Assembly (NCBI GenBank): GCA_965240325.2
Contig: OZ251252.1
Coordinates: 744,001-808,000 of the forward strand
Length of the DNA: 64,000 nt
Reading direction: 5' to 3'
DNA from: Rebecca billardiae RCC1528
Lineage: Eukaryota; Haptophyta
The notes beneath the pieces are model-generated. The model was not told the DNA's origin and searched no databases. It was given only the letters and a program-made list of their open reading frames with translations. Position numbers and translations under genes: made by a program. Below are positions 20,767-30,348 of this stretch, piece by piece. Positions within the stretch are counted from its first letter, which is position 1. Each line of letters begins with the position of its first letter.

Positions 20767-23700
20767 CGCCATGGCGGAGTGGCCGCACGCGGCGGCGGCG
20801 GCGGCGGCGGCTGCGGCGGAGGCGGAGGAGATGCGCGGCGTGGGCGGGAGCGAGGGCAGCACGCGCCCCGCGCCGGCGGAGGACACGCGCGGCGTGGGCG
20901 GCAGCGAGGGCAGCGTGCGCGCCGCCGGCGGCGCGCCGCCGGCTCGCGAATGCCGCGGCGTCGGCGGCAGCGCTGGCAGCGGCGGCGGCGGCGGCGGCGC
21001 GCCGCCCGGCGGCGGCGGCGGGGTCGGCGTGTGCGCGGGCGGAGATGTGCGCGGCGGCAGCGGGCGCCAGCGCGATGCGCGCCGCGCGGCCGCGGCGCGC
21101 GCCCACGCGCGCACCGCGCCGCGCCGCCAGCCGAGCGCCGCGGCGCGGCGGCGCGCGACGGCGGCGCGGCAACGAGCCGCGCGGCCGCGCAGCGCGCGCA
21201 GCGCGCGCGCGCACGCGGCGGCGCGCGCGGCCGCGGCGAGCGCGCGCGGCGGCACGGCGGCGGCGTTGCGCCAGGTGGCGAGCGCGGTGCTGGCGGCGGG
21301 CGCGACCCACGCCGCCGCCGCGCGGCGCCACGCCGCGTGCGCGCGCGCCTGCGCACCCCACGCCGCCACCGCGGCCGCGGCGGCGCGCGCCGCGGCGTGC
21401 GCCGCCGCCACGCGGCCGCAGGCCGCGCCATAGCGCCTGCCGAGCGCGGCGGTGGCGCGGCGGCGGAGGCGCGCGAGCGCGAGGGCGCGCGAGGCGCGCG
21501 CGGTGGCGCGCGGGCCGGCGCGCGAGCGCGCCGCCGCGTGCGCGCGCCACGCGTCCATCGCGAGCGCGGGCGCGGGCGACGCCCAGTGCGCCAGCGAGCG
21601 CCGAGCGCGCGCGCGCCGCCGGCCGCGCGCGCGCCAGCGGCGCAGCGCGGCGCGCGCGCCGCAGCCGCGCGCGACGCGCGCGATGGTGGCGGCGGCGCGG
21701 CCCGCGGCGGCGGCGGCGCGCCACGTGCCGAGCGCGCGCGCGGGCCCCGGCGCGCGCAGCCGGCCCAGCGCGCGGCGCAGCTCGGCGCGCGCCGCCGTGC
21801 GCGCCGCCCAGCGGCGCAGCGCGCGCGCGGTGCGCCGCTGCGCGCGCACGCGCCGCACCGCGGCCGCGCCCGCGCGCACGCGCCGCGCAGCGGCGCGCGC
21901 GGCGGCGGCGAGGCGCCAGCGGCGCATGGGCGCGCGCAGCGCGCCGCTCTCGGCGAGCGAGGCCATCAGCGCGGCGGTGAGCCACGCCGCGTTGTGCGCG
22001 GCGAGCCGCGCGAACACCGGCCGGCACGCCGTGCGCCGCGCGTGCGCCGCCGCCGCGCCGGCGAGCGCGCACGCGCACGCGCGCGCGCCGCGCCAGCGCG
22101 CGAGCGCGGCCGCGGCCGCGGGCGCGCGCCAGCGCGCGAGCGCGCGGCGCGCGGCGGCGCGCGGCGCGGCGCGGCCCGACCAGCCGCGCAGCGCGGCGCG
22201 CAGCGTCGCGCCGCGAGCCACGCGCGCGATCGTCGCCGCGGCGCGCGCGCCCGCCGCCGCCGCGCGCCACGCGCGCAGCGCGGCCGCGGGCGCGGGCGCG
22301 CGCCACGCGCCGAGCGCGCGCGCGAGCGCCGCGCGCGCGGCCGCGCGCGCGGCCCAGCGACCCAGCGCAAGCGCGGCGGCGCGCTGCGCGCGCACGCGCG
22401 TGACGGCGGCAGCGCCGGCGGGCACGGCCTCCTCCGCGCGCGCGCGCGCCGCGCCGCGCGCCCACGCGCGCACCGCGGCCGCGCGCCGGCCGCGCGCCGC
22501 GCGCCGGCGGCGCGCAATGGCCGCGGCCGCCGCGGCCGCGCCCGCCGCGCCCGCGCGCAGCGCGCGCGCGCAGCGCGCGCGGCGCGCCGTGGCGGCGTGC
22601 GCCGCGTTGGCGCGCGCGTCGAGCGCGCGCTCGCACCAGCGCAGCAGCGCGGCGCTCGCCGCCGGCGCGACCCACGCCGCCGCCGCGCGCCGCCACGCCG
22701 CGTGCGCGCGCGCCTGCGCCGCCCACGCCGCCACCGCCGCGCCGGCGGCGCGCGCCGCGGCCGCGGCCGCGGCCGCGGCGCGCGCGCGCCACGCCGCGCG
22801 CGCGCCGCGTGGCGCACGCCGCCGCGGCCGCGGCGAAGGCGCGCAGCGCGCGCGCGCGCGCCGCACCCCGCGCCTCCGCCGCGCGCTCCGCCGCCGCCGC
22901 CACGCGCGCCACGCCGCCGCGCCACCGCGCCACCGCCGCCGCCGTCGCCGGCGCCGCCCAGCGCGCGAGCGCGCGCCGCGCGCGCGTGCGCGCGCGCGCG
23001 CCCCCGCCCCAGCGGCGCAGCGCGGCGCGCGCGACGCAGCCGCGCGCGACGCGCGCGATGGTGGCGGCGGCGCGCGAAGCGTCCGCCGCGTCGCGCCACG
23101 TGCCCAGCGCCGCCGCCGCCGTCGGCGCGCGCCACGCGCGCACGGCGCGCTCCATCGCGCCGCGCGCGGCCGCGCGCGCCGCCCAGCGGCGCAGCGCGCG
23201 CGCGCCGCGCCGCTGCGCGCGCACGCGCCGCACCGCGGCCGCGCCCGCGCGCACGGCGGCGGCCTCGTCGGCCGACGGCGCGCGCGCGGCGACGAGCGCC
23301 CACGCGCGCAGCCCGAGCCGCCGCCGCGCGTCCGCCGCGCGCCGCCGCCGCGCCACCGCCGCGTGCGCCGCGGCCGCGGCGCGCCGCAGCGCGCGCAGCG
23401 CGGCGCGCCGCGCGAGCGCCGCCGCGCCCGACGCGGCGAAGCGCGCGGCGTGCGCGCGGTCCCACCAGCGGCTGAGCGCGGCGCTCGCGGCGGGCGAGAC
23501 CCACGCCGCCGCCGCGCGGCGCCACGCCGCGTGCGCCCGCGCCTGCGCGCCCCAGCGCCCGACGGCGGCCGCGGCGGCGCGCGCGGCGCGGCGCGCGCGC
23601 GCCGCGTCCGCGGCGCGCGCGACGCGCGCGCGCGCGCGCGCGCGCGCGCCTCCGCGGCGCGCAGCCCGCGGCCGAGCCGCAGGGCGCGCGCGCACGCCGC

Positions 23701-24718
23701 GGCAGCATCCGAGCTGTCGGCCGCCTCCGCCGCGCGGCCGCGCCACCGCGCCACCGCCGCGGCGGCCGCCGGCGCAACCCAGCGCGCGAGCGAGCGCCGC
23801 GCGCGCGCGCGCGCGCGCGCGCCTCCGCCCCAGCGGCGCAGCGCGGCGCGCGCGACGCAGCCGTGCGCGACGCGCGCGATGGTGGCGGCGGCGCGCGAAG
23901 CGTCGGCCGCGTCGCGCCACGTGCCCAGCGCCGCCGCCGCCGTCGGCGCGCGCCACGCGCGCACGGCGCGCGCCATCGCGCCGCGCGCGGCCGCGCGCGC
24001 CGCCCAGCGGCGCAGCGCGCGCGCGCCGCGCCGCTGCGCGCGCACGCGCCGCACCGCTGCCGCGCCCGCGCGCACGCGGCGCGCGGCGCTGCGCGCCGGC
24101 GCGCGCGCGCGCCAGGCGCGCAGCGCGTCGCGCCGCGCGGCACGCGCGCCGACGTCCGCCGCCACCGCCTCGGCGGCCGCCATGACCGCCGCGCCGCGCA
24201 GCGCACGCAGCGCCGCGGCCGTGCCGCGCGCGCCCGCCGCGTCGCGCGCCGCGACGGCGGCGGCCGCGGCGCGCGCCGCGCCGCGCCACGCGCCGAGCGC
24301 GCGCCGCTCGGCCAAAGCCGCGGCCGCGCCCATTTGCGCGCGCAGAGCGGCGAGCTCGGCGCGCGCCCGGCCGTAGCGGGCGCCGCGCGCGAGGCGGCGC
24401 AGCGCGCGCGCGGCGCGCACGCGCGCCGCGCACGCCGCGAGCCGCCGCGCGCGCGCCTCCGCGCCGGCCCAAACGTGCATGGCCAGCAGAGCGGCGCCGA
24501 GCGCGCGCGGCGGCGCGCCGGGCGCGCGGCCGCCGCGCGCCGCCGCGGCCGCGCGCGCTCGCGGCACAAGGGGCTGCGCGCACGCGGCCGCGCCGGCAGC
24601 GCCTGCCGCGACGCCGCCGGCGCGGGGGCCAGTAAAGCTGCTGCCGCCGTCGAGCGACGACGCGTACTCGTCAGAGGAGGAGGAGGGCAGCAGCGGCGGC
24701 GACGGCGGGCCGTTCTGA

Positions 24719-24759
<41 letters not shown>

Positions 24760-27066
24760 TTCGGCCGGCGGCGGCGACGGCGCCGCCGCGGCGGAGTCCG
24801 CCGCGGAGTCCGCCGCGGCGGCGGCGGCGGCGGCGGCACAGCGCCCGACCGCCGCCAGCGACGCGCGGCGCACCGCCTCCGCCGCGGCCTCGGCGGCGGC
24901 GGCGCTCACCGGCGGCGCCTCTCCCGGCCACTGCCGCGCAGCCGCCGCCGCACCCGCCGCGGCGGCCTCACTTGCGCACGCCGGAGCGCGCGGCGGCGGC
25001 GGCGGCGGCGGCGCGCCAGCCTGCGGCTGCGGCGAGTGCGGCGAGCGCGCGGCGGGCGGCGGTGGCGGGAGCGGCGGGCGCGGCACCAGCGCCACGACGG
25101 CGCGCGGCGCTGGTGCCGCCGACTCGGCGGCGCCACCATGCGGCGGCGTCGCCGCCGCCGCGGACGCGGACGCGGCGCGCGGCCGCGCCGCCGGCGCGTG
25201 CGCGGGCGCCGGCGCCGGCGCCGCCGGGCAGACTAGCGGCTCGGCTGCGGGCTGGGCGGCGTGCACGACGACAACGGCGGGCGCGTGCTGCGCCGCGCGC
25301 CCCACGCGCCGCGCGCGCGCGCCCGCCCCCGCCGAGCCAGCAGCCCCCGACTGTGCCCGCGCCGCTTCGGCCGCGCCGCCGCCGCCTCGAGTCGGCTTGA
25401 GTGCGCGCCACGCGGCGACGCGGCGCGCGCCGAGCGCGGCCGCGCACGCGGCGGAGGCGGCGAGGGAGGGGCGCGCGGAGGAGGCGGAGGCGGCGGAGGA
25501 GCCGTCCGAGCGGAACGACGACGCGGCGGACGAGCCGCTTGGCTCGGAGCCGCCGTGCGCCGCACCGCCGCCCTCGGCCTCGGCAGCGCCGCCGGCAGCA
25601 TGGCCGCCGGCAGCATGGCCGCCGGCAGCATGGCCGCCGCCAGTGCCCGGCGGCGCGCCGCCGCCGTCGCCGCGGCGGTCGCCGCTGTGGCGCGCGGCGG
25701 CGGCGGCGCGCGGCGCGCTGAGCGCTGGGCTAAGGCCGCTGCGCCGCGCGCCGCGCTCGGCCGGGCTGCCGCGCGCCGCGGCGGCGCACGCGCCGCCGCG
25801 CCCGCCGGCGCCGCCGCACCGCAGCGCCGGCGTGGACGCGGGCCGATCGTCGGCTGCGGCGGCGCGCGCGGCGGCGCGCGCAGGCGGCGGCGGCGTCGTC
25901 GGGCTGTGCCAGCCGAGCCGCAGCGGTGATGGCATTGGCGGCGGCGGCGCGCCGCCCGCCGCGCCCGCCGCCGCCGCGGCCCGCGCCGCCGCCGAGCCGT
26001 CCGGGCTCTCCGGCGCGTGGCCGAACGCGGCGAGCGTGTCCGCGTCGCCGAGCGAGATTGCAATCTCGAGCGGGATGGCGGCGGCGGCGTCGGCGGCGCG
26101 CGCACGCTTCAGCTGCGGCGCCAGTCGAATCAGCGCCGCGCACGCCGCCGCGGCGCCGTGGCGCGCCGCCAGGTGTAGCGCCGTGTTGCCCGCGTGCGTG
26201 CGCGCGCCCAGGTGGGCGCCCTCGCGCGCGAGCGCCTCGACGCAGAGCGCGTGGTCCCACATCGCCGCGAGGTGCAGTGCGCACTCTCCGCCGTCGCGCA
26301 TCGCAACGCCGCCGGCTTGTGCCGGCGGCGCGGCGCTGCGCGCGGCGGCGGCGCGCGCGCCGCGTGGCGCGGGCGCGCGGGCGGCGGCGGGCTGTGCGGC
26401 GCACGCGCGGCACAGCGGCGCGCCGTCGGCGCCCGCCTCGTCGGCGCCGCCGTCGGCTCCACGCGCGCACTCACACCCGCCAACCCCGCTGCCGCCGCCG
26501 CGGCCGCTCGCCGTCAGTCGGTCGTCCGCGCACGCGCCGCGCGAGACGAGCAGTCGAATTGAATGGCAGTTGCCGACGCAGCTCGCGCAGAGGAGCGGGG
26601 TCCAGCCGTCGGGGGGCGCGCGCGCGGTGGCGTCGGCGGAGTACCACAGGAGCGCCTGCACGATCGCCGAGCGGCCGCACAGCGCCGCCACGTGCAGCGC
26701 GCTCCACGCGCCCGCGCGCGCGCACGCGGGCGCGCCGGCGGCGAGCGCGCAGCGGACACCTTCCAGGTCGCCCGCGGCGCACGCGGCGAAGAGGGCGTAG
26801 CGCGGGTCGTCGGGGTGCCAGCCGTCGGGCGTCTCGGGCAGCTCGATCCGCGGCACGAGCAGCCGCGGGTCCTCCCACTCCACCTCGCCGCCGGCGCCGC
26901 CGCGCGTCGGCGCGCCACCGCCGCTGAGCGCGAGATCGCACCGCGCGCGCCGCGCCGAGGCGCGCGCGGCGGGCGAGGCGAGGAAGAGGGCGCGGCGCGC
27001 GCGCGCGTTGCCGCGGTTGAGCACCGCGAGCGGCGACTCCGCGTCCGGCGTGACGAGGAGCGGCAT
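11665..27066 (-). CDS. Giant ankyrin-repeat protein with thousands of residues of Sfi1-like Trp repeats
   Basis: The open frame is 5,133 residues and starts at an ATG at 27066. Residues 88-180 and about 260-345 are ankyrin repeats (for example WSALHVAALCGRSAIVQALL). A Ser/Pro/Ala linker runs to about 860. From about 860 to 4055 are repeated helices of the type ALRRWAARAAAR, AVRAWRAP and ALGTWRDAA, with a Trp every 12-35 residues. This resembles the centrin-binding repeats of Sfi1; the assignment is inferred. A Pro-rich interval has three LPPTPR motifs (20830-21000). The C-terminal part carries several WSEQRAARAAAARAA units (about 12960-15010). Because AT-free DNA rarely contains stops, the ORF length alone proves little; the repeat pattern supports this strand and frame. 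Between about 22800 and 23640 the conserved repeats lie in another frame, so the protein as written is wrong there. A flagellar or centrosomal scaffold is possible. Confidence 0.7.
16735..18560 (-). repeat. Second large internal duplication in the giant gene, in frame
   Basis: A block of about 500 bp beginning near 16739 recurs from near 18047. The 1,308-bp offset is a multiple of three. Both copies encode the same run, including DWRIFA-P/T-HAHDALSELVATH and WRRAAAAWSSPAASAALLRW. The near-identity suggests recent duplication or gene conversion within the array. Confidence 0.8.
20516..20660. repeat. Cluster of GAGATC/ATCTC palindromic units within the giant gene
   Basis: Two identical 17-bp units (20520-20536 and 20541-20557, CGAGATCGCAAATCTCG) stand side by side. 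Degenerate copies follow with the spacing GGCGAGATCG or GGCTCGG. On the minus strand they encode the repeated AEICDLG, AEPRDLA and AEPRELG peptides. The block interrupts the Trp-repeat array. Confidence 0.8.
22800..24100 (-). repeat. Large tandem duplication inside the giant gene, out of frame
   Basis: Two near-identical blocks contain the word ATGGTGGCGGCGGCGCGCGA at 23056 and at 23879, 823 bp apart. That spacing is not a multiple of three. Both blocks translate to the same protein repeat (ATIARVA-H/R-GCVARAALRRWGGG) only if read in different frames. The switch points fall in CG-dinucleotide runs near 23620-23655 and near 22795-22805. Confidence 0.85.
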
Positions 27067-27406
27067 GCTCTCTCCGTCCGCGCGCAGCCGGCAGGGCAGG
27101 CGGCAGCAGCAGCAGGCTGGCCGCGCCTCGTCGGATGCACAGCGCAGCAGCCGCCCGGCGGCGGCTTGCTGTTTTGATGGCGGCTGGGCCGCTGGAGCAA
27201 ATGTTTGTTTTGGCTGTTACACCGGTGTACACGCGCAAAGTCTGTTACGCGCACCTTCCAGACGCGCGCGCGAATTCGGACCAGCTTCCTCCGCGTCACG
27301 CCGCGCGCCCCGCCCTTGCGCGATCGGCGATGGCGGCCGTGCCCGGCCGACGATGTCGTGAGCGGCAGTCGTGCAATCCTGCCGCGCCGATCGCGCCCGC
27401 CCCCGC
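27067..27406. other. Upstream region of the giant gene
   Basis: This 340-bp gap lies between the giant gene start and the ORC5 stop, both on the minus strand. It should contain the giant gene promoter. No clear element was recognised. Confidence 0.35.
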
Positions 27407-29852
27407 TCACGCGCCGCCCGCGCCCTCCATCGAGTCCTCGCGCACGTACTTGCCCAGCTCGAACTTGATGTTCGCCGCCACGCGATACACGAGCTCCGCC
27501 GGCGCGTCGCAGCGGAAGCGGAGCGAGTCGAGCTGCTCGGGCGCCGACGCGCGCGAGATCAGGCCGAGATCGGCGAGCGAGGTGAGGTGCATGAGCGCGG
27601 GCGGGCCGAGGGGGAGCGCGTCCCCCTGCCCCACCGCGCCGTACACCGCGAGCAGCCGCTCGAACGGGAACGCCGCAGGCGCCGCACACGCAGCACTCGT
27701 CTCATGCGCGGCGCTTGTAGGGTCGACGCCGCCGCCGCCGCGCGCGCGCGCGCGCTTGCGCCGCGGGGCGCGGATGGCGGTGCCGAAGAGCGCGGCGTCG
27801 TGGCGTGCGGGCACGCGCGACGCGATGAACGCCGCGATGAGCAGCTGCTTGCTCTGCAGCGGTAGCTCCAGCCGGTCCGAGCGCTGCGGCGCCGCCGCGG
27901 CCGCGGCGGCCGCGGCCGCGCCGCCGAGGGGCGCCGCCGCGCGCGCGCCGCCCGCCGAGGCCGAGGCCGCCGCCGCCGCGCTCGCGAGCGACGCGCCCTC
28001 GTCGATCGAGCCGGTGTACAGCGCCAGGCTCGTCGCCTTGAGCTGCGGGCGCAGCCGCGCGAGCAGCGTGTGCATCGCCCGCTCCGCGCGCGGCCCGCCG
28101 CCGCCGCCGCCGCCGACGCCACCGTCAGTGCCGCCGCCGCCGCCGCCGACGCCGCCGCCGGTGGTGGGGGTGGCGGCGGCGGGCAGCAGCGGCAGCACGC
28201 ACGTCTCGAAGAGGGCGGGCGCGCGCGCGAGGAGGACGGGCAGCTCGCACGTCTGCTCCACCGCGCACGCGACGAACGCGCGCACGAAGTGCTCCCACTC
28301 TGCGAAACCGTTACGGATACCGTTACGTAAGCCGTTACAGGGACCGTTCCAGGTACGGGTCCAGCCGCAGAGGCCGCCGCGGGTGCGGCCGCAGACAAGC
28401 GCAGCAGCGGCCGCAGCAGCGGCAGGGCGGGGCCGGGGAGCGCGCGCGCGGGGGCAGCCGCGGTGAGCACTCGCCGCGAGCGCGCGCGCGCGCGCGCGCA
28501 CGCGCCGCCGCGCGCGCCGCGCCGCCGCCGCCCCCCGAGCGCAAGGCCCCGCGCCCCCCCGCGCGCGGGCAGCACGCACCCGCCGGGTGCGCGCGGATCG
28601 CCGCCGCGAGCCGCTCGCCGCCCACGCCCGTGCCCACCACCGCGCCGCTCCGGCCGGCATGCAGAATGATGCCGATCAGCTCCGCCTCTGAATAGCTGCT
28701 GAACCGAATCGCGCGAAGCGCGTGCGCGCCGCCCCACAGCGCTCGGCCGACGGCCCAGTGCGCGCGGCTGACGAAGACCTGCGCAGGGCGACCGGGGGGA
28801 GCGCGCGGCGCGTGGGGCACGGGCCGCACTCAGCGACCGCCGGCGCGTACCGTGCGCGCGCGCACGCACGCGCGCGGGCCGCGCGGCGCGCGGCGCGCGG
28901 GCGCGGTGTGTGTGTGCGGGCGCGCGCGGCGCGGCGCGGCGCGGCGCGCGCACGGGGCAAACATTGGCGCCGGCGCAGAGCGTGGAGAGGCTGAGCAGCG
29001 CGGGGACGAGCGTGCTCGCGCGCTTCACCGGCAGCTCCGCCAGCCGCTCCGCGCGCTCGAACACGACGTAGCACGTGGGCGGCGGCGGCGCGCGCGGCGC
29101 GCCGTCGCGCGCGCCCGCGCCGCCGCCGCCGCCGCCGGCCGCCGCCTCCGCCGCCTCGGCGGCGGCGTGGTCGACGCCGAAGCGGCGGCTGAGGAAGGCG
29201 CGGAGCTCGTTGAGGCCGTCGCCGCGCATCGCGACGCGCTCGGCGCGCTTCGCCCCGCCCTCGCCCGCGCCGCCCTCCGCGCGCTCGGGCGTGGTCACAG
29301 GCTGGCCGGCGGCCGCGGCCGGCGCCGCCGCCGGCACCGCGGCCGGCGCGCGCCGCGCCGGCCGCGACGGCGTGTCCAGGCGCAGCGCGTCCGGGTGCTC
29401 GTCCTCGTGCGCGTCGGGCGCGCTGCGCACACCGCCCGGCACGCCCGGCCCCGCGCCCCCCGCCTCGCCGCCCTCCGCCAGCTGCGCGCGGATCTCGGCA
29501 GCCATGGATTTGACTGTGGGGCACAGGGCGAGGTTCACGATGGCGTGGGGGGCGCGCGAGGCCTCGAGCAGGTCGCGCAGCACGCTCGACTTGCCGCAGC
29601 CCGCGGGCCCGTGCAGCAGGAGCGGCGGCACCGGGTCGTGCGGCTGCGCCCCGCCACGTTGCGCGCGCGCGCGCGCGCGCGGCGCGCGAGGTGAGCGCAT
29701 GCGCGCGCGCGCGCGCGCGCGCGCGCGTTTCGGCCGCGCAAGCGCGGCGCCCGGCGGCGCACCTCGCCCATCAGCATCGCCAGCTCGCGCGTCTGCGCCT
29801 CACGCCCCGGCCAGCGCGCCGCCACCTCCGCCACCACGCTCTCGCTCACCAT
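27407..29852 (-). CDS. ORC5: Origin recognition complex subunit 5
   Basis: Four exons were reconstructed: 29852-29763, 29643-28954, 28778-28580 and 28299-27407. They give 623 residues, and all three GT-AG introns keep phase (0, 0, 1). ORC5 is an AAA+ subunit of the complex that marks replication origins and loads Cdc6/MCM. Exon 1 (MVSESVVAEVAARWPGREAQ) matches the family N-terminus. Exon 2 has the Walker A motif GPAGCGKSS (residues 42-50) and a Walker B-like CYVVFERAE. Exon 3 continues with VFVSRAHW and FSSYSEAELIGIIL. Exon 4 carries the winged-helix region, including LPLQSKQLLIAAFIASRVPA, FPFERLLAVY and FELGKYV, matching the human C-terminus in order. The Walker B acidic pair is Phe-Glu rather than Asp-Glu/Asp-Lys. 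Long Ala/Gly-rich insertions make it bigger than the usual 430-500 residues. Confidence 0.9.
28303..28352 (-). repeat. 12-bp tandem repeat beside the ORC5 intron 3 acceptor
   Basis: CCGTTAC occurs at 28308, 28320 and 28332, and CCGTTCC at 28344, an exact 12-bp period. Read on the gene strand, each unit contains GTAACGG and ends just upstream of the TTTCGCAG acceptor. The TAAC core resembles a branch-point sequence, so the array may supply several branch-point choices. Confidence 0.8.
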
Positions 29853-30348
29853 CGTCGTCGCTCGGTGGTCGGCTCTGCCTCGCGATGGCGCCTCGGCGCG
29901 TGCGTCTCGCGCGTTCGCGCCCAGGCGCGGCGCTTTGGCGCGCGAGTCGCGCCAAACCCGGACTCATCAGAGTCCGGTAGCGGACGATTTCGGCCCTTCC
30001 CTTACACCGCGCTCGCGAACCGCAAGCAACACCGGTGATTGGATGGTGGTATGCAAATCGCGCGCACATGTATCTGTAGGAGTAGTGGCACCAAGGTTGT
30101 GCTGACTGACCTCGTGTCCATATGTCTGAGTCATTAGGGACCACCTACTTACGGCCATCAGCATCACCTCGACTCATCTCGGCTTCGTCCTGGCCAAATG
30201 CGCCCACGGCTCAAAGGCGCTGATTGGCTGAGGCGCGCACCGTCTTGAGTCGAAACTTCCGTGCACGACACCCGCCTCCGAACCGGCACTGCGCAGCGGC
30301 GCGCGCGACAAGCGGCCGCTTCACGCTGTCCCTTCAACACACGTGTGA
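29853..30348. promoter_or_regulatory. Divergent promoter region of ORC5 and the F-box/RCC1 gene
   Basis: About 500 bp lie between opposing ATGs. Two CCAAT-type boxes (ATTGG on the plus strand) lie at 30038-30042 and 30223-30227. The second is 122 bp before the RCC1 gene start. The middle is less GC-rich than the flanks, as expected of an open promoter. No TATA box is convincing. Confidence 0.5.

Noticed and set aside
14569-23475. Very long plus-strand ORFs opposite the giant gene (about 1,150 to 2,260 residues)
   Set aside because: They are shadows: AT-poor DNA has almost no stops in any frame. Their composition lacks the Trp-spaced repeats and ankyrin domain seen on the minus strand.
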